From Haloplanus sp. GDY1 (GTDB lineage Archaea; Halobacteriota; Halobacteria; Halobacteriales; Haloferacaceae), in the NCBI RefSeq assembly GCF_023703775.1, contig NZ_CP098514.1, positions 1,550,001-1,614,000 on the forward strand: a stretch of DNA of 64,000 nucleotides. The letters are read 5' to 3'. The translations under genes were made by a program, and so were the position numbers. Below, piece after piece: positions 1 to 8,643 of the stretch. The first letter of the stretch is position 1. Every line of letters starts with the position of its first letter. Under the pieces are notes generated by a model, which made no database searches, was not told the origin of the DNA, and was given only the letters and a program-made list of their open reading frames with translations.

Positions 1-954
1 GTCGTCGACGTCGTCCCCGACTCGTTCGACTGTACCGCGACCAACAAGGGCCGGGCGCTGGAGTGGGCGCGCCGGAACGTCGACTGCGACCGCGAGTACG
101 TGCTGTATCTCGACGAGGACACGCTCGTGACGGAGTTGACGGGGCTCCCGGACGCCGACGTGGTCCAGTTCACCGAGAAACCGATCTACACCGGGTCGCG
201 ACTGACGTACCTGTGTGAGGTGTTCCGGATCGGCTACCAGTTCGAGCAGTTCGGCTTCCACCGGCTTCGCTACCCGCTGTACGCGTGGGGGGGTGGCGTC
301 GCGATCCGGCACGGCCTGGAACAGTCGATCACCTGGGACGCCCGGACGATCACCGAGGACACGAACTTCGTCTGGCGGGCGGCCGACGAGCGGTCGATCA
401 GTTACCGGCTGGTCGACGCCCGCTTTCGCAACCAGGCGCCGCCGTCGGTGTGGGCGATGCTCAAACAGCGGCGCCGCTGGATCTCCGGGACGATGCGCGA
501 CGACGCCGCCCTCCCGCTTCGCTACCGGCCGCTCGCCTTCACGCGGGTCGTCGCGTGGGCGCTCTCGCCGCTCGTCCCCCTCCTGGTCGTCGGCGCGTAC
601 GCGTTCCCGGGGTCCGCGGCGACGCTCGACAGTTACGTCGCGCTCTCGACCGCCCTGCTCGGGATACTCGTCCTCTACACGCTGGCGGGGCTGGTCGCCT
701 ACCGCAAGCACCCGCTGCTCTGGCCGGTCTTCCTGCTCGCGACGCCCGTCGGCGTCGTCCTGCACGCCCTCGGGGCGATGTGGGGGCTGGTCCGGCCGGT
801 CGACACCTTCGAGGTGACCGAGAAGGTGGCGCCGGCGACGATCGAACGGGTGAACGCCGGCCTGGAGGAGGGGGCCATCGCCGACCACGACGGGAGCGAA
901 CGGCTGATCCGGGGGTCGCCCGAGGCCTTCGAGTGGACGGTCTTCGACGACTAG
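1..954 (+). CDS. Glycosyltransferase family 2, membrane-bound (5' end outside window)
   Basis: The frame is open from base 1, so the N-terminus is missing; 317 residues are visible. A GT-A type GT2 catalytic core is recognisable: YLDEDT (about residue 37) is the metal-binding acidic motif, TITEDTNFVW the acceptor-side acidic motif, and QRRRW (about 156) the (Q/R)XXRW signature of processive-type GT2 enzymes. Three hydrophobic segments follow (about 185-260), which should anchor it in the membrane with the active site on the cytoplasmic face. The pattern resembles egghead-like mannosyltransferases. Sugar donor and acceptor cannot be told from sequence. The protein ends with an acidic tail. No polysaccharide cluster follows downstream. 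Confidence 0.85.
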   Translation, partial: VVDVVPDSFDCTATNKGRALEWARRNVDCDREYVLYLDEDTLVTELTGLPDADVVQFTEKPIYTGSRLTYLCEVFRIGYQFEQFGFHRLRYPLYAWGGGVAIRHGLEQSITWDARTITEDTNFVWRAADERSISYRLVDARFRNQAPPSVWAMLKQRRRWISGTMRDDAALPLRYRPLAFTRVVAWALSPLVPLLVVGAYAFPGSAATLDSYVALSTALLGILVLYTLAGLVAYRKHPLLWPVFLLATPVGVVLHALGAMWGLVRPVDTFEVTEKVAPATIERVNAGLEEGAIADHDGSERLIRGSPEAFEWTVFDD

Positions 955-1015
955 TGCGGTCGCCGTTCGACGGACCGCCGCCCGGACGGTACCGCGAGGC
1001 GACGACGGCCGCCGG

Positions 1016-1273
1016 CTACCGACGGTCGCGGACCCGGACGCGGTTCGGTTCGACCGTCACCTCGTACCCCTCGTAGGAGAACCGGAGCGATTCGACCGTG
1101 GCCGAGCGGGCGAACAGCCGGTCGACGGCGTCCGGATCCACGACTCTCGCCAGCGGCGACAGTTCGGCGGGCGGCCGGTTCGAGACGGCGGCGAGGGCGC
1201 GGACGATGGCTTCGCTGACCGCCTCGTCGCTCCCGATGGGGGCGACGTGATCCTCACCCCCTGCGTCGGACAT
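1016..1273 (-). CDS. HalOD1 output domain protein
   Basis: An 85-residue protein that is almost entirely one halobacterial output domain (HalOD1): an N-terminal helix SEAIVRALAAVSN, the PPAELSPLARVVDPDAVDRLF core, and a C-terminal beta pair (LRFSYEGYEVTVEPNRVRVRD). Such stand-alone HalOD1 proteins are common in haloarchaea and are thought to be signal-output or regulatory adaptors; the molecular activity is unknown. It points leftwards, convergent with the glycosyltransferase gene. The family call rests on pattern recognition only. Confidence 0.8.
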   Translation of the reverse strand: MSDAGGEDHVAPIGSDEAVSEAIVRALAAVSNRPPAELSPLARVVDPDAVDRLFARSATVESLRFSYEGYEVTVEPNRVRVRDRR

Positions 1274-1351
1274 GGTGCCATGCTCTCCCGATGGCGGTTT
1301 ATCCCCTTCGACTTCGCGTCGGCGTCGTGGACCCTCCGCAGTCGGTCCCCG

Positions 1352-1588
1352 TCACTCGCGCGTGGGAACGGTGTCGGTGACGACGAGCAGGATGGCGAGG
1401 CCGAGCACCGCGAGCAGGACGACGGCGACGCGCACGTCGACCAGCAGGTCAACGACGGCGGCGATGCCGGTCTCGTGGGCGAGTTCGACCGTCTCGCGCC
1501 TGACGACGTGGAACGGGGGCACGTGGACCGCCGTCAGGATCGCGACGACGGCGACGAGGAGCCAATCGAGGCCGTCTCTCTCGCGCAT
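1352..1588 (-). CDS. Small two-helix membrane protein, unknown function
   Basis: A 78-residue protein with two clear hydrophobic stretches, LLVAVVAILTAVHVPPF near the N-terminus and DVRVAVVLLAVLGLAILLVV near the C-terminus, joined by a short polar loop. It looks like an integral membrane protein with both ends on the same side. I recognise no family. It lies between the HalOD1 gene and the AEC transporter gene, all on the minus strand, with gaps of about 70-80 bases. Confidence 0.6.
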   Translation of the reverse strand: MRERDGLDWLLVAVVAILTAVHVPPFHVVRRETVELAHETGIAAVVDLLVDVRVAVVLLAVLGLAILLVVTDTVPTRE

Positions 1589-1658
1589 TCGCCCGACATG
1601 GGTCCGGCGGTGGCTTAAACGTCGCGGCCGGGGCCGGCTCCCGGGGCTGGAGCCCCCG

Positions 1659-2618
1659 TCAGACCAGCAGTCCCGACTCCAGAAGCGCGATGAGCAGCGT
1701 CAGGAGGGGGACGCTCAGGACCGTCGTGACGAGGACGGTCGTGCTGACGTACTCGGCGACCGAGAGGCCGTCGCCGACGGACTCGCCGCCGAACTCGACG
1801 ACCAGCAGGAGGGGGGTGATGGCCGCCGGCGTCGCACACTCGAGGACGAACGTGCGCGCGACGGTGGGGTTCCGGAACCCGACGGCGAGGGCGATGGCCG
1901 CCCCGACGAGCGGCGCGACGCCCAGTTTCAGGACCGTCGCCTTCCCGACGCTCGCGAGCGCGGCGCCGTAGTCGGTGTCGGAGAGCTGGATGCCGAGGAT
2001 GAGCAACAGGAGCGGAATCGCGGCGTTGCCGACGAGTTCGAGCGTCGCCATCGCGGTGCTGTCGGGGGGTGGGACGAGGCCGAGGCCGCGCGCGAGGAGG
2101 GCGGCGACGACGGCGTAGACGAGGGGGATCTTGAGGGCGCGTTTCGTGCCGCCGAGCCCGCGGGTGCCGCCGCTGCGCTGGGCGACGTAGACGCCGCCGG
2201 TGTAGATGAGCACCGACTGGACGGTCAGGAAGAGGACCGCGGTGCTCCGGCCGTCGGCGCCGAAGGCGAACTCCGAGAGGGGGATCCCGAAGTTGCCGGA
2301 GTTGGGGAACGCGCTCACGAGGACGAGCGCGCTGAGGATCGGCTCGGACTCCCCCGTGAGGCGGCCGACGGCCTCCGCGATGACGACCATCGCGAGCAGG
2401 TAGGCCGCGGTGGCGACGCCGATGCGGACGAGCGTCGGCCCCCCGAACGACGCGGTTGCGATGCTGTGGAAGATGAGCGCCGGAACGAGGACGTACACGG
2501 CGACGGTGTTCAGCGGCTCGATGTCGACGTCGCGGAGTCGACCGAGGACCACCCCAACCCCGGCGAGGGCGACGATGGGGAGGATGGCCGTCGCGAAGAT
2601 GGAGAACAGCGAGTTCAC
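1659..2618 (-). CDS. AEC family transporter (auxin efflux carrier-like permease)
   Basis: A 319-residue, strongly hydrophobic protein with about ten predicted membrane helices. The first segment (ATAILPIVALAGVGVVLGRL), the LNTVAVYVLVPALIFHSIA motif and the SAFPNSGNFGIPLS motif are typical of the AEC/BART superfamily, whose prokaryotic members export or exchange small organic anions such as malate. The length matches the family. The substrate cannot be assigned. It is read leftwards and its stop is 70 bases from the next gene, so it may be monocistronic. Confidence 0.85.
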   Translation of the reverse strand: MNSLFSIFATAILPIVALAGVGVVLGRLRDVDIEPLNTVAVYVLVPALIFHSIATASFGGPTLVRIGVATAAYLLAMVVIAEAVGRLTGESEPILSALVLVSAFPNSGNFGIPLSEFAFGADGRSTAVLFLTVQSVLIYTGGVYVAQRSGGTRGLGGTKRALKIPLVYAVVAALLARGLGLVPPPDSTAMATLELVGNAAIPLLLLILGIQLSDTDYGAALASVGKATVLKLGVAPLVGAAIALAVGFRNPTVARTFVLECATPAAITPLLLVVEFGGESVGDGLSVAEYVSTTVLVTTVLSVPLLTLLIALLESGLLV

Positions 2619-2687
2619 GCGGGGGCTCCCGGGCGGCCCGCGTACCGCTCGTCGCGGATCGGCGCCGGGGGTCCTGATCGGGACACG

Positions 2688-3377
2688 CTACGCCGGACGC
2701 CAGGCGTCCCCCGTCGACTCGACGACGCCGCGGCGCTCCATCTCCGCGAGCACCTCGTCGAGGCGGTCGGGCTGGGCGATCTCCATCTCGATGCGCTGGA
2801 CGTCGTGATACTCGGCGAGGTAGCCTCGGATGTCCGCGCGCTCGAACGTCTCGTCGTCGGCCCGCTCCATGACCCCCTCGATCAGGTCGATCATGTCCTC
2901 GATGAAGTTCCAGGGGTAGACGATCCACGCCCACTCGTCGAGGCGCTCGCCGACGAAGTCGGGGTCGAACTCGCTGGTCGAGAGCAGTTGGAGGGTGGCC
3001 GTCCGCACCTGGTCGGGGTCGCGCCCGGAGACGTACTCGTGGGCGTGACGGAGCGACTCGCCGGTGTCGGCGATGTCGTCGACGATCAGGACGTCCTTGT
3101 CAGCGACGCTTCCCTCGGGCATCGGGTAGCGAACCTCGGGGTCGGCGCCCTTCGCCGCCGTCCCCACGTAGTGTTCCATCTTCAGGCTGGTGAGGTCGTC
3201 GAGGCCGAGGAAGTCACAGCAACACCGGCCGGCGAACCAGCCGCCGCGGGCGAGGGCGACGATCACGTCGGGGTCGAACTCCGCGGCGCGCACCTCGTCG
3301 GCAACGTCCCGGCAGAGTCCGTAGATGTACTCCCAGTTGGTGATCGTGCAGGTGAAGTCGTCCGGGAGGTCGCTCAT
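2688..3377 (-). CDS. Phosphoribosyltransferase with C-terminal extension
   Basis: A 229-residue protein. The N-terminal two thirds is a type I phosphoribosyltransferase: ALARGGWFAGRCCCDFLG is the hood and PPi-loop region, and VLIVDDIADTGESL (about 95-108) is the PRPP-binding loop with its paired aspartates. Such haloarchaeal proteins resemble xanthine/guanine phosphoribosyltransferases of purine salvage. The last ~75 residues (ADIRGYLAEYH onward) form a helical extension ending in a winged-helix-like RRGVVESTGDAWRP, so a regulatory role is possible. The ATG at 3377 was chosen because homology begins there. It is divergent from the PhzF-family gene. Confidence 0.8.
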   Translation of the reverse strand: MSDLPDDFTCTITNWEYIYGLCRDVADEVRAAEFDPDVIVALARGGWFAGRCCCDFLGLDDLTSLKMEHYVGTAAKGADPEVRYPMPEGSVADKDVLIVDDIADTGESLRHAHEYVSGRDPDQVRTATLQLLSTSEFDPDFVGERLDEWAWIVYPWNFIEDMIDLIEGVMERADDETFERADIRGYLAEYHDVQRIEMEIAQPDRLDEVLAEMERRGVVESTGDAWRPA

Positions 3378-3464
3378 GGCCTCGACTCCCACGCGCGTCG
3401 GGTAAGGGTTTACGGGACGCGCCGAACCCCCAACGTCTTGTCGCCCGCGGTGCAGGTCGGTGGC

Positions 3465-4367
3465 ATGGACACGCGCCGCACCCTGTTGATCGACGCGTTC
3501 GCGGACGAACCCCTCGCCGGCAACGTCGCGGGCGTCGTCCCCGACGCCGAGGGCCTCGCCGACGACCAGATGCGCAAGGTCGCCCGCGAACTGGGGGCGA
3601 GCGAGACGGCCTTCCTCACCGAGGACGGGGACGCCGACCGCCGGATCCGCTACTTCACGCCGACCGAGGAGGTCGACCTCTGTGGCCACGCGACGATAGC
3701 GAGCCTCTCCGTCCTCCACGAGGAGGGCGTCCTCGACGCGGGCGAGGGGTCGCTCCGGACGAACGTCGGCGTCCTCGGCGTCGAGGTGACGGCGGAGGGC
3801 GTCGCGTGGATGGAACAGGACGACCCGTCGGTCGAGGTGATCGACCTGGATCACGAGCGCGCGGGCGAGGCGCTCGGCGTCGATCCGGCGGTGCTGCGGG
3901 ACGTGGGTGCGGACCTGCCCGCCGCCGTCGCCTCGACGGGGGTGCCCTTCCTGATCGTGCCGGTGAACTTCCTCGAACACCTCGGAAGTGCGGACCCCGA
4001 CATGGACGCGCTCGCGTCCCTGGCGGCCGATCACGGCGCCACCGGCGTCTACGCCTTCACCTTCGACGCGCTCGACGCCGACTCGACGCTCCACGCGCGG
4101 ATGTTCGCGCCCGGTGTAGGGGTGCCGGAGGATCCCGTGACCGGCACCGCGAGCGGCGCCTGCGGGGCCTACCTCCGGGAGGTTGCGGCCTTCGAGGACG
4201 ACTTCCCGGACGAACTGCGCTTCGAACAGGGTCACTTCGTCGACAGGCCGGGGCTGGTCCGGGTCCGCGTCGACGGGGGCGTCCGCGTGGGCGGGCGTGC
4301 GGTGAGGGCACTCGACGGATCGCTGGCCGTCCCCCCGGCGGACGAGGACGACATTCTGGAGGCCTGA
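3465..4367 (+). CDS. PhzF family isomerase/epimerase
   Basis: A 300-residue protein of the PhzF family, which share a diaminopimelate-epimerase fold. Diagnostic motifs are present: IDAFADEPLAGNVAGVV at the N-terminus, ELGASETAF carrying the conserved catalytic Glu, RYFTPTEEVDLCGHATIAS, and GVPEDPVTGTASGACGAYL in the second half. The length agrees with the family. PhzF itself acts in phenazine synthesis, but most archaeal members have no known substrate and no phenazine genes lie nearby. The ATG at 3465 fits the family start. Confidence 0.88.
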   Translation: MDTRRTLLIDAFADEPLAGNVAGVVPDAEGLADDQMRKVARELGASETAFLTEDGDADRRIRYFTPTEEVDLCGHATIASLSVLHEEGVLDAGEGSLRTNVGVLGVEVTAEGVAWMEQDDPSVEVIDLDHERAGEALGVDPAVLRDVGADLPAAVASTGVPFLIVPVNFLEHLGSADPDMDALASLAADHGATGVYAFTFDALDADSTLHARMFAPGVGVPEDPVTGTASGACGAYLREVAAFEDDFPDELRFEQGHFVDRPGLVRVRVDGGVRVGGRAVRALDGSLAVPPADEDDILEA

Positions 4368-4483
4368 TCGGTCGGCGCCGCCGCGGCGGGGGTGGTCGTG
4401 TGAATCCGCGATAGCGGCGCTCTCGAAGCCGTTCTCGACATCCGTCCCGTCGCGCACGCTGGTCGTAGTTGCGCGGTTCGAAA

Positions 4484-4495
4484 CCTTCTTTATGC
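4484..4495 (+). promoter_or_regulatory. TATA box of the PEP synthase gene
   Basis: A CTTCTTTATG-like TATA element preceded by a CGAAA BRE-like stretch, centred about 29 bases before the ATG at 4521. This spacing predicts a transcript with almost no leader, usual in haloarchaea. Confidence 0.6.
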
Positions 4496-4520
4496 CACTG
4501 GTGGGATTTGCGCGTACCAA

Positions 4521-6803
4521 ATGGCTGTAGCTTGGCTGGAGGACGTGCGGTCTACCGATCTGGGGACGGTCGGTGGAAAGGCAGCTTCGCTCGGCGAACT
4601 CACGGGGGCCGGGTTGCCCGTTCCGCCGGGGTTCGTCGTCACGGCCGGCACCTATCGGACGTTCATCGAGGAGGCCGGCATCGACGAGGAACTGTTCGAG
4701 GCCGTCGACGTCGACAGCGAGGACTCGGAGGCGCTCGCGGCGGGGCACGACCGCGCCCACGAACTCATCATGGGGACGGACGTCCCGGCGTCGGTGCGCG
4801 AGGAGATCCTCGACGCCTACCGGTCGATGGGTGACGGCGAGGCGTTCGTCGCGGTTCGCTCCTCGGCCACCGCGGAGGACCTCCCCGACGCCTCCTTCGC
4901 CGGGCAACAGGAGACGTTCCTCAACGTCACCGAGGAGGACCTCATCGAACGGGTCAAGGAGTGCTGGGCGTCGCTGTTCTCCCAGCGCGCAATCTACTAC
5001 CGCAACCAGCAGGGCTTCCCGCACGACGAGGTGGACATCGCCGTCGTCGTCCAGACGATGGTCGACGCCGAGAAGAGCGGCGTGATGTTCACCAGCCACC
5101 CCTCGACGGGCGACCCGCGGATCATCATCGAGGCGGCGTGGGGACTCGGCGAGGCGGTCGTCTCCGGGGCAGTCTCCCCCGACAACTACGTCGTCGACCG
5201 GGAGACGGCCGAGGTCGAACAGGCCACCGTCGCCACGAAGAAGGTGATGCACGTCAAGGACGACGAGACCGGCGAGACCGTCGAGCGCGAGGTGCCCGAG
5301 GACAAGCGGGATCAGCGCGTCCTCACGGGCGACGAAATCGCCCGGCTGGTCGAACTCGGCGAGCGTGTCGAGGACCACTACGGCGAACCGCAGGACGTGG
5401 AGTGGGCCGTCGCTGGGGGCGAGGTCTACATGCTCCAGTCCCGTCCGATCACGACCATCGACGACGGGGACGCCGCCGACGACGAGGGCGAGAGCGAGGG
5501 AGAGGGCGACGGCGACCACCTGCTCTCGGGACTGGGCGCGAGTCCGGGCACCGCGAGCGGCGCCGTCCGGATCGTCACGAAACTCGACCACCTGGATCAG
5601 GTGAGCGAGGGCGACGTCATCGTCACCGAGATGACGATGCCCGACATGGTGCCCGCGATGAAGCGTGCGGCCGCCATCGTCACCGACGAGGGCGGGATGA
5701 CCTCTCACGCCGCCATCGTCTCCCGCGAACTGGGCGTGCCGGCGGTCGTCGGCACCGGAAGCGGCACCCGGATCCTCGAGGACGGACAGACCGTCACCGT
5801 CGACGGGGAGATGGGGACGGTCCGCGAGGGGCGCGCCGTGGAACCCGCGTCGGCGACGACGACGGCCAACCCCGGCACCGACGAGGAGTCGTCGCCCCCG
5901 CCGTCGAAGCCCAAGCCCGTGACTGCCACCGAGGTGAAGGTGAACGTCTCCATCCCGGACGCCGCCGAGCGCGCGGCCGCGACGGGCGCCGACGGCGTCG
6001 GCCTCCTGCGGATCGAACACCTCGTCCTCTCGCTGGGCAAGACCCCCGAGCGGTACATCCGCGACGAGGGTGCCGACGCCTACGTCGACGAACTCATGGA
6101 CGGCGTCCGCAAGGTGGCCGAGGAGTTCTACCCCCGACCCGTCCGCGTTCGCACCCTGGACGCCCCGACCGACGAGTTCCGGCAACTGGAGGGCGGCGAC
6201 GAGGAGCCCACCGAACACAACCCCATGCTCGGCTACCGGGGCATCCGCCGCAGCCTCGACCGGCCCGAGGTGTTCGAACACGAACTGGAGGCGTTCAAGC
6301 GCCTCTACGAGATGGGCTACGAGAACCTCGAACTCATGTTCCCGCTGGTGAACGACGGCGAGGACGTGGCCCGCGCCCGCGAACACATGGAGGCGGCCGG
6401 CATCGACCCCGAGAAGCGCGAGTGGGGCGTGATGATCGAGACGCCCGCGAGCGCCATCGGCGTCGACGACATCGTCGACGAGGGCGTCGACTTCGTCTCC
6501 TTCGGGACCAACGACCTCACGCAGTACACGCTCGCGGTCGACCGCAACAACGAACACGTCTCGGACCGGTTCGACGAACTCCATCCCGCGGTGCTCGATT
6601 TGATCGGCGACACCATCGACGCCTGCCGGGCGGCGGACGTCGATACGAGCATCTGCGGACAGGCCGGCTCCCACCCGGAGATGGTCGACTTCCTCGTGCG
6701 CAAGGGCATCACCTCCATCAGCGCCAACATCGACGCCGTCGGCGACGTGCTGGAGGCGGTCGACAGGGTCGAGCAGCGCCTGATCCTCGACGCCGTGCGC
6801 TGA
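4521..6803 (+). CDS. ppsA: Phosphoenolpyruvate synthase (pyruvate, water dikinase)
   Basis: A 760-residue enzyme converting pyruvate + ATP + water to PEP + AMP + Pi, the entry step of gluconeogenesis. The N-terminal ATP-grasp domain starts [25 protein letters not shown] and carries [20 protein letters not shown]. The swivelling phosphohistidine domain has [22 protein letters not shown], with the phosphorylated His near residue 396. The C-terminal PEP-binding barrel has [29 protein letters not shown] and a conserved Cys ([11 protein letters not shown]). A short acidic/proline-rich insert (about 440-465) separates the middle domain from the barrel. The length is normal. It is monocistronic with its own TATA box. 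Confidence 0.97.
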   Translation: MAVAWLEDVRSTDLGTVGGKAASLGELTGAGLPVPPGFVVTAGTYRTFIEEAGIDEELFEAVDVDSEDSEALAAGHDRAHELIMGTDVPASVREEILDAYRSMGDGEAFVAVRSSATAEDLPDASFAGQQETFLNVTEEDLIERVKECWASLFSQRAIYYRNQQGFPHDEVDIAVVVQTMVDAEKSGVMFTSHPSTGDPRIIIEAAWGLGEAVVSGAVSPDNYVVDRETAEVEQATVATKKVMHVKDDETGETVEREVPEDKRDQRVLTGDEIARLVELGERVEDHYGEPQDVEWAVAGGEVYMLQSRPITTIDDGDAADDEGESEGEGDGDHLLSGLGASPGTASGAVRIVTKLDHLDQVSEGDVIVTEMTMPDMVPAMKRAAAIVTDEGGMTSHAAIVSRELGVPAVVGTGSGTRILEDGQTVTVDGEMGTVREGRAVEPASATTTANPGTDEESSPPPSKPKPVTATEVKVNVSIPDAAERAAATGADGVGLLRIEHLVLSLGKTPERYIRDEGADAYVDELMDGVRKVAEEFYPRPVRVRTLDAPTDEFRQLEGGDEEPTEHNPMLGYRGIRRSLDRPEVFEHELEAFKRLYEMGYENLELMFPLVNDGEDVARAREHMEAAGIDPEKREWGVMIETPASAIGVDDIVDEGVDFVSFGTNDLTQYTLAVDRNNEHVSDRFDELHPAVLDLIGDTIDACRAADVDTSICGQAGSHPEMVDFLVRKGITSISANIDAVGDVLEAVDRVEQRLILDAVR

Positions 6804-6843
6804 GAGCGGAACGGCTATACCGCACCGTCGGCAGCCGTTAGGT

Positions 6844-7908
6844 ATGCAGCAGGCGGGCCCGCAGTCGTTCGACCGCGTCCTCTCCAGCATGTGTACGCGG
6901 CCACATCCGGCCGCGCGCGAGGCGGCCGAGCGATTCCTCGCGACCAATCCGGGCGACCCCGACACCTACCGGACCGTCGCCGCCCTGGAGCGGGAGGCGG
7001 TCGCGGGGCTGGGCGAGCTGACGGGACTGTCCGAGCCCCACGGCTACGTCGCCAGCGGCGGCACCGAGGCGAACCTCCAGGCGGTGCGGGCGGCACGCAA
7101 CCTCGCCGACGCCGCGGATCCGAACGTCGTCGCCCCCGAGAGCGTCCACTTCAGCTTCCAGAAGGCCGCGGAGGTGCTGGACGTGGAACTGCGGACGGTA
7201 CCGGTCGACGCGGACCGCCGGGCCGACCCGGACGCGATGGCCGAGCGGATCGGGTCGGACACCGCCCTCGTCGTGGGCGTCGCGGGCACCACGGAGTACG
7301 GCCGCGTCGACCCGATTCCGGCGCTCGCCGACCTGGCGGCGGACGCCGGCGCCCGCCTCCACGTCGACGCCGCGTGGGGCGGGTTCGCCCTCCCGTTCAC
7401 CGACCACGACTGGCACTTCGGGCACGCCGACGTCGACACGCTGACCGTCGACCCGCACAAGTTCGGGCAGGCCGCGGTGCCGGCGGGCGGATTCCTCGCC
7501 AGCGAAGCGACCACGCTCGACGCCCTGGCGGTTGAGACGCCGTATCTGGAGTCGACGTCCCAGGCGACGCTGACGGGCACCCGGAGCGGCGCGGGCGTCG
7601 CGAGCGCGGCCGCTGCGCTGGAGGAACTGTGGCCGGCGGGCTACCGCGACGCCTACGAGCGCGCACAGGCGAACGCCGAGTGGGTCGCGGACGCCCTCGC
7701 TGACCGCGGGTTCGACGTGGTCGACCCCGTCCTTCCGCTGGTCGCCGCCGACCTGCCCGCCTCCCTGTTCGACGCCCTGACCGAGCGTGGGTGGCGCCTC
7801 TCGCGGACCGCCCGGGGCGAACTCCGTCTGGTCTGTATGCCCCACGTCACCCGCGAGACGCTCGGGGCGTTCTGTCGCGACGTCGATGCGTGTCGGGAGG
7901 CAAACTGA
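6844..7908 (+). CDS. mfnA: MfnA-type PLP-dependent decarboxylase (tyrosine/aspartate)
   Basis: A 354-residue group II PLP decarboxylase. Visible motifs are the N-terminal [14 protein letters not shown], the [16 protein letters not shown] substrate/PLP loop, [12 protein letters not shown] (Asp contacting the pyridine nitrogen), and [16 protein letters not shown] with the Schiff-base lysine. In methanogens MfnA makes tyramine; in archaea without methanofuran its homologues act as aspartate 1-decarboxylases giving beta-alanine for coenzyme A. The latter is the likelier role in a haloarchaeon, but this is inference from the family. A TATA-like GGCTATAC lies about 30 bases upstream. Confidence 0.88.
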   Translation: MQQAGPQSFDRVLSSMCTRPHPAAREAAERFLATNPGDPDTYRTVAALEREAVAGLGELTGLSEPHGYVASGGTEANLQAVRAARNLADAADPNVVAPESVHFSFQKAAEVLDVELRTVPVDADRRADPDAMAERIGSDTALVVGVAGTTEYGRVDPIPALADLAADAGARLHVDAAWGGFALPFTDHDWHFGHADVDTLTVDPHKFGQAAVPAGGFLASEATTLDALAVETPYLESTSQATLTGTRSGAGVASAAAALEELWPAGYRDAYERAQANAEWVADALADRGFDVVDPVLPLVAADLPASLFDALTERGWRLSRTARGELRLVCMPHVTRETLGAFCRDVDACREAN

Positions 7909-7953
7909 GTCGGAACCTGAAAGACTTAGGTCGCCCCCGGTGGAGAGTGGGGT

Positions 7954-8502
7954 GTGGAACCACTGGTCCCCCTCGCGACGGACGTCCTCGGACTCGACTG
8001 GCTGACGCGCCTCGTCGAGACGGCGACGGGATGGGGTGGACTGGCGATCATCTTCGTCTACTCGTTCCTCATCGCCTTCGCCCTCCCCGGCGTCAGCGAA
8101 GTGGTGCTGCTCGCACCCCTCGACCTCGGCCTGTCGACCGAGTTGCGACTGGCGGTCATCATCCTCGTCTCGGGTGCCGGCAAGGCCCTCGGCAGCGTCT
8201 TCGCCTTCCACATCGGCCAGGAGGCCAAGGAGGCCGGCCCCCTGATCCGGTGGCTCCGGAACTCCCGGTTCGACGTGATCGAGTGGTCCGAGCGACGGAC
8301 GGTCGAAGTCGCCCGCCGCTGGGGGTACGCCGGCCTCGCCGTCGCCCTCTCGGTCCCCTTCTTCCCCGACACGCTCTCCATCTACGCGTTCGCGGTGCTG
8401 GAGGAGGACTACGTGCGCTTCGCGGCGGCGACGTTTGCCGGGAGCGTCGGGCGACTGCTGGTGACGCTCGGGTTGAGCGCGGGCGTGGTGGCGATCATCT
8501 GA
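7954..8502 (+). CDS. DedA/VTT-domain membrane protein
   Basis: A 182-residue membrane protein with a GTG start. The sequence has the VTT (SNARE-associated/DedA) pattern: a re-entrant first segment IIFVYSFLIAFALPGVSEVVLLAPL, the VSGAGKALGSVFAFHIG segment, then AVALSVPFFPDTLSIYAFAVL and a final hydrophobic helix. DedA-family proteins act in lipid flipping or membrane homeostasis; the specific substrate here is unknown. The gap after mfnA is 45 bases, so cotranscription is possible. Confidence 0.8.
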   Translation: MEPLVPLATDVLGLDWLTRLVETATGWGGLAIIFVYSFLIAFALPGVSEVVLLAPLDLGLSTELRLAVIILVSGAGKALGSVFAFHIGQEAKEAGPLIRWLRNSRFDVIEWSERRTVEVARRWGYAGLAVALSVPFFPDTLSIYAFAVLEEDYVRFAAATFAGSVGRLLVTLGLSAGVVAII

Positions 8503-8643
8503 GCGGCGGTTCAGTCCGATCGGAGTCGATGGAGTTCGTTCAGCAACGGCGACACCGACTCGCGGCGGTCGGCCTCCACCTTCGCAAGCGCCGTCGGGAG
8601 TACGGACGTCGGCGCCGGCGTCCACCCCGAACGCTCGTCCCGT

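Noticed and set aside
2688-6965. Very long reverse-strand open frame across ppsA and the PhzF gene
   Set aside because: Only its last 229 codons (the phosphoribosyltransferase) look like protein. The rest is the antisense shadow of high-G+C genes, as are similar long frames opposite leuS, thsA and the aldehyde dehydrogenase.
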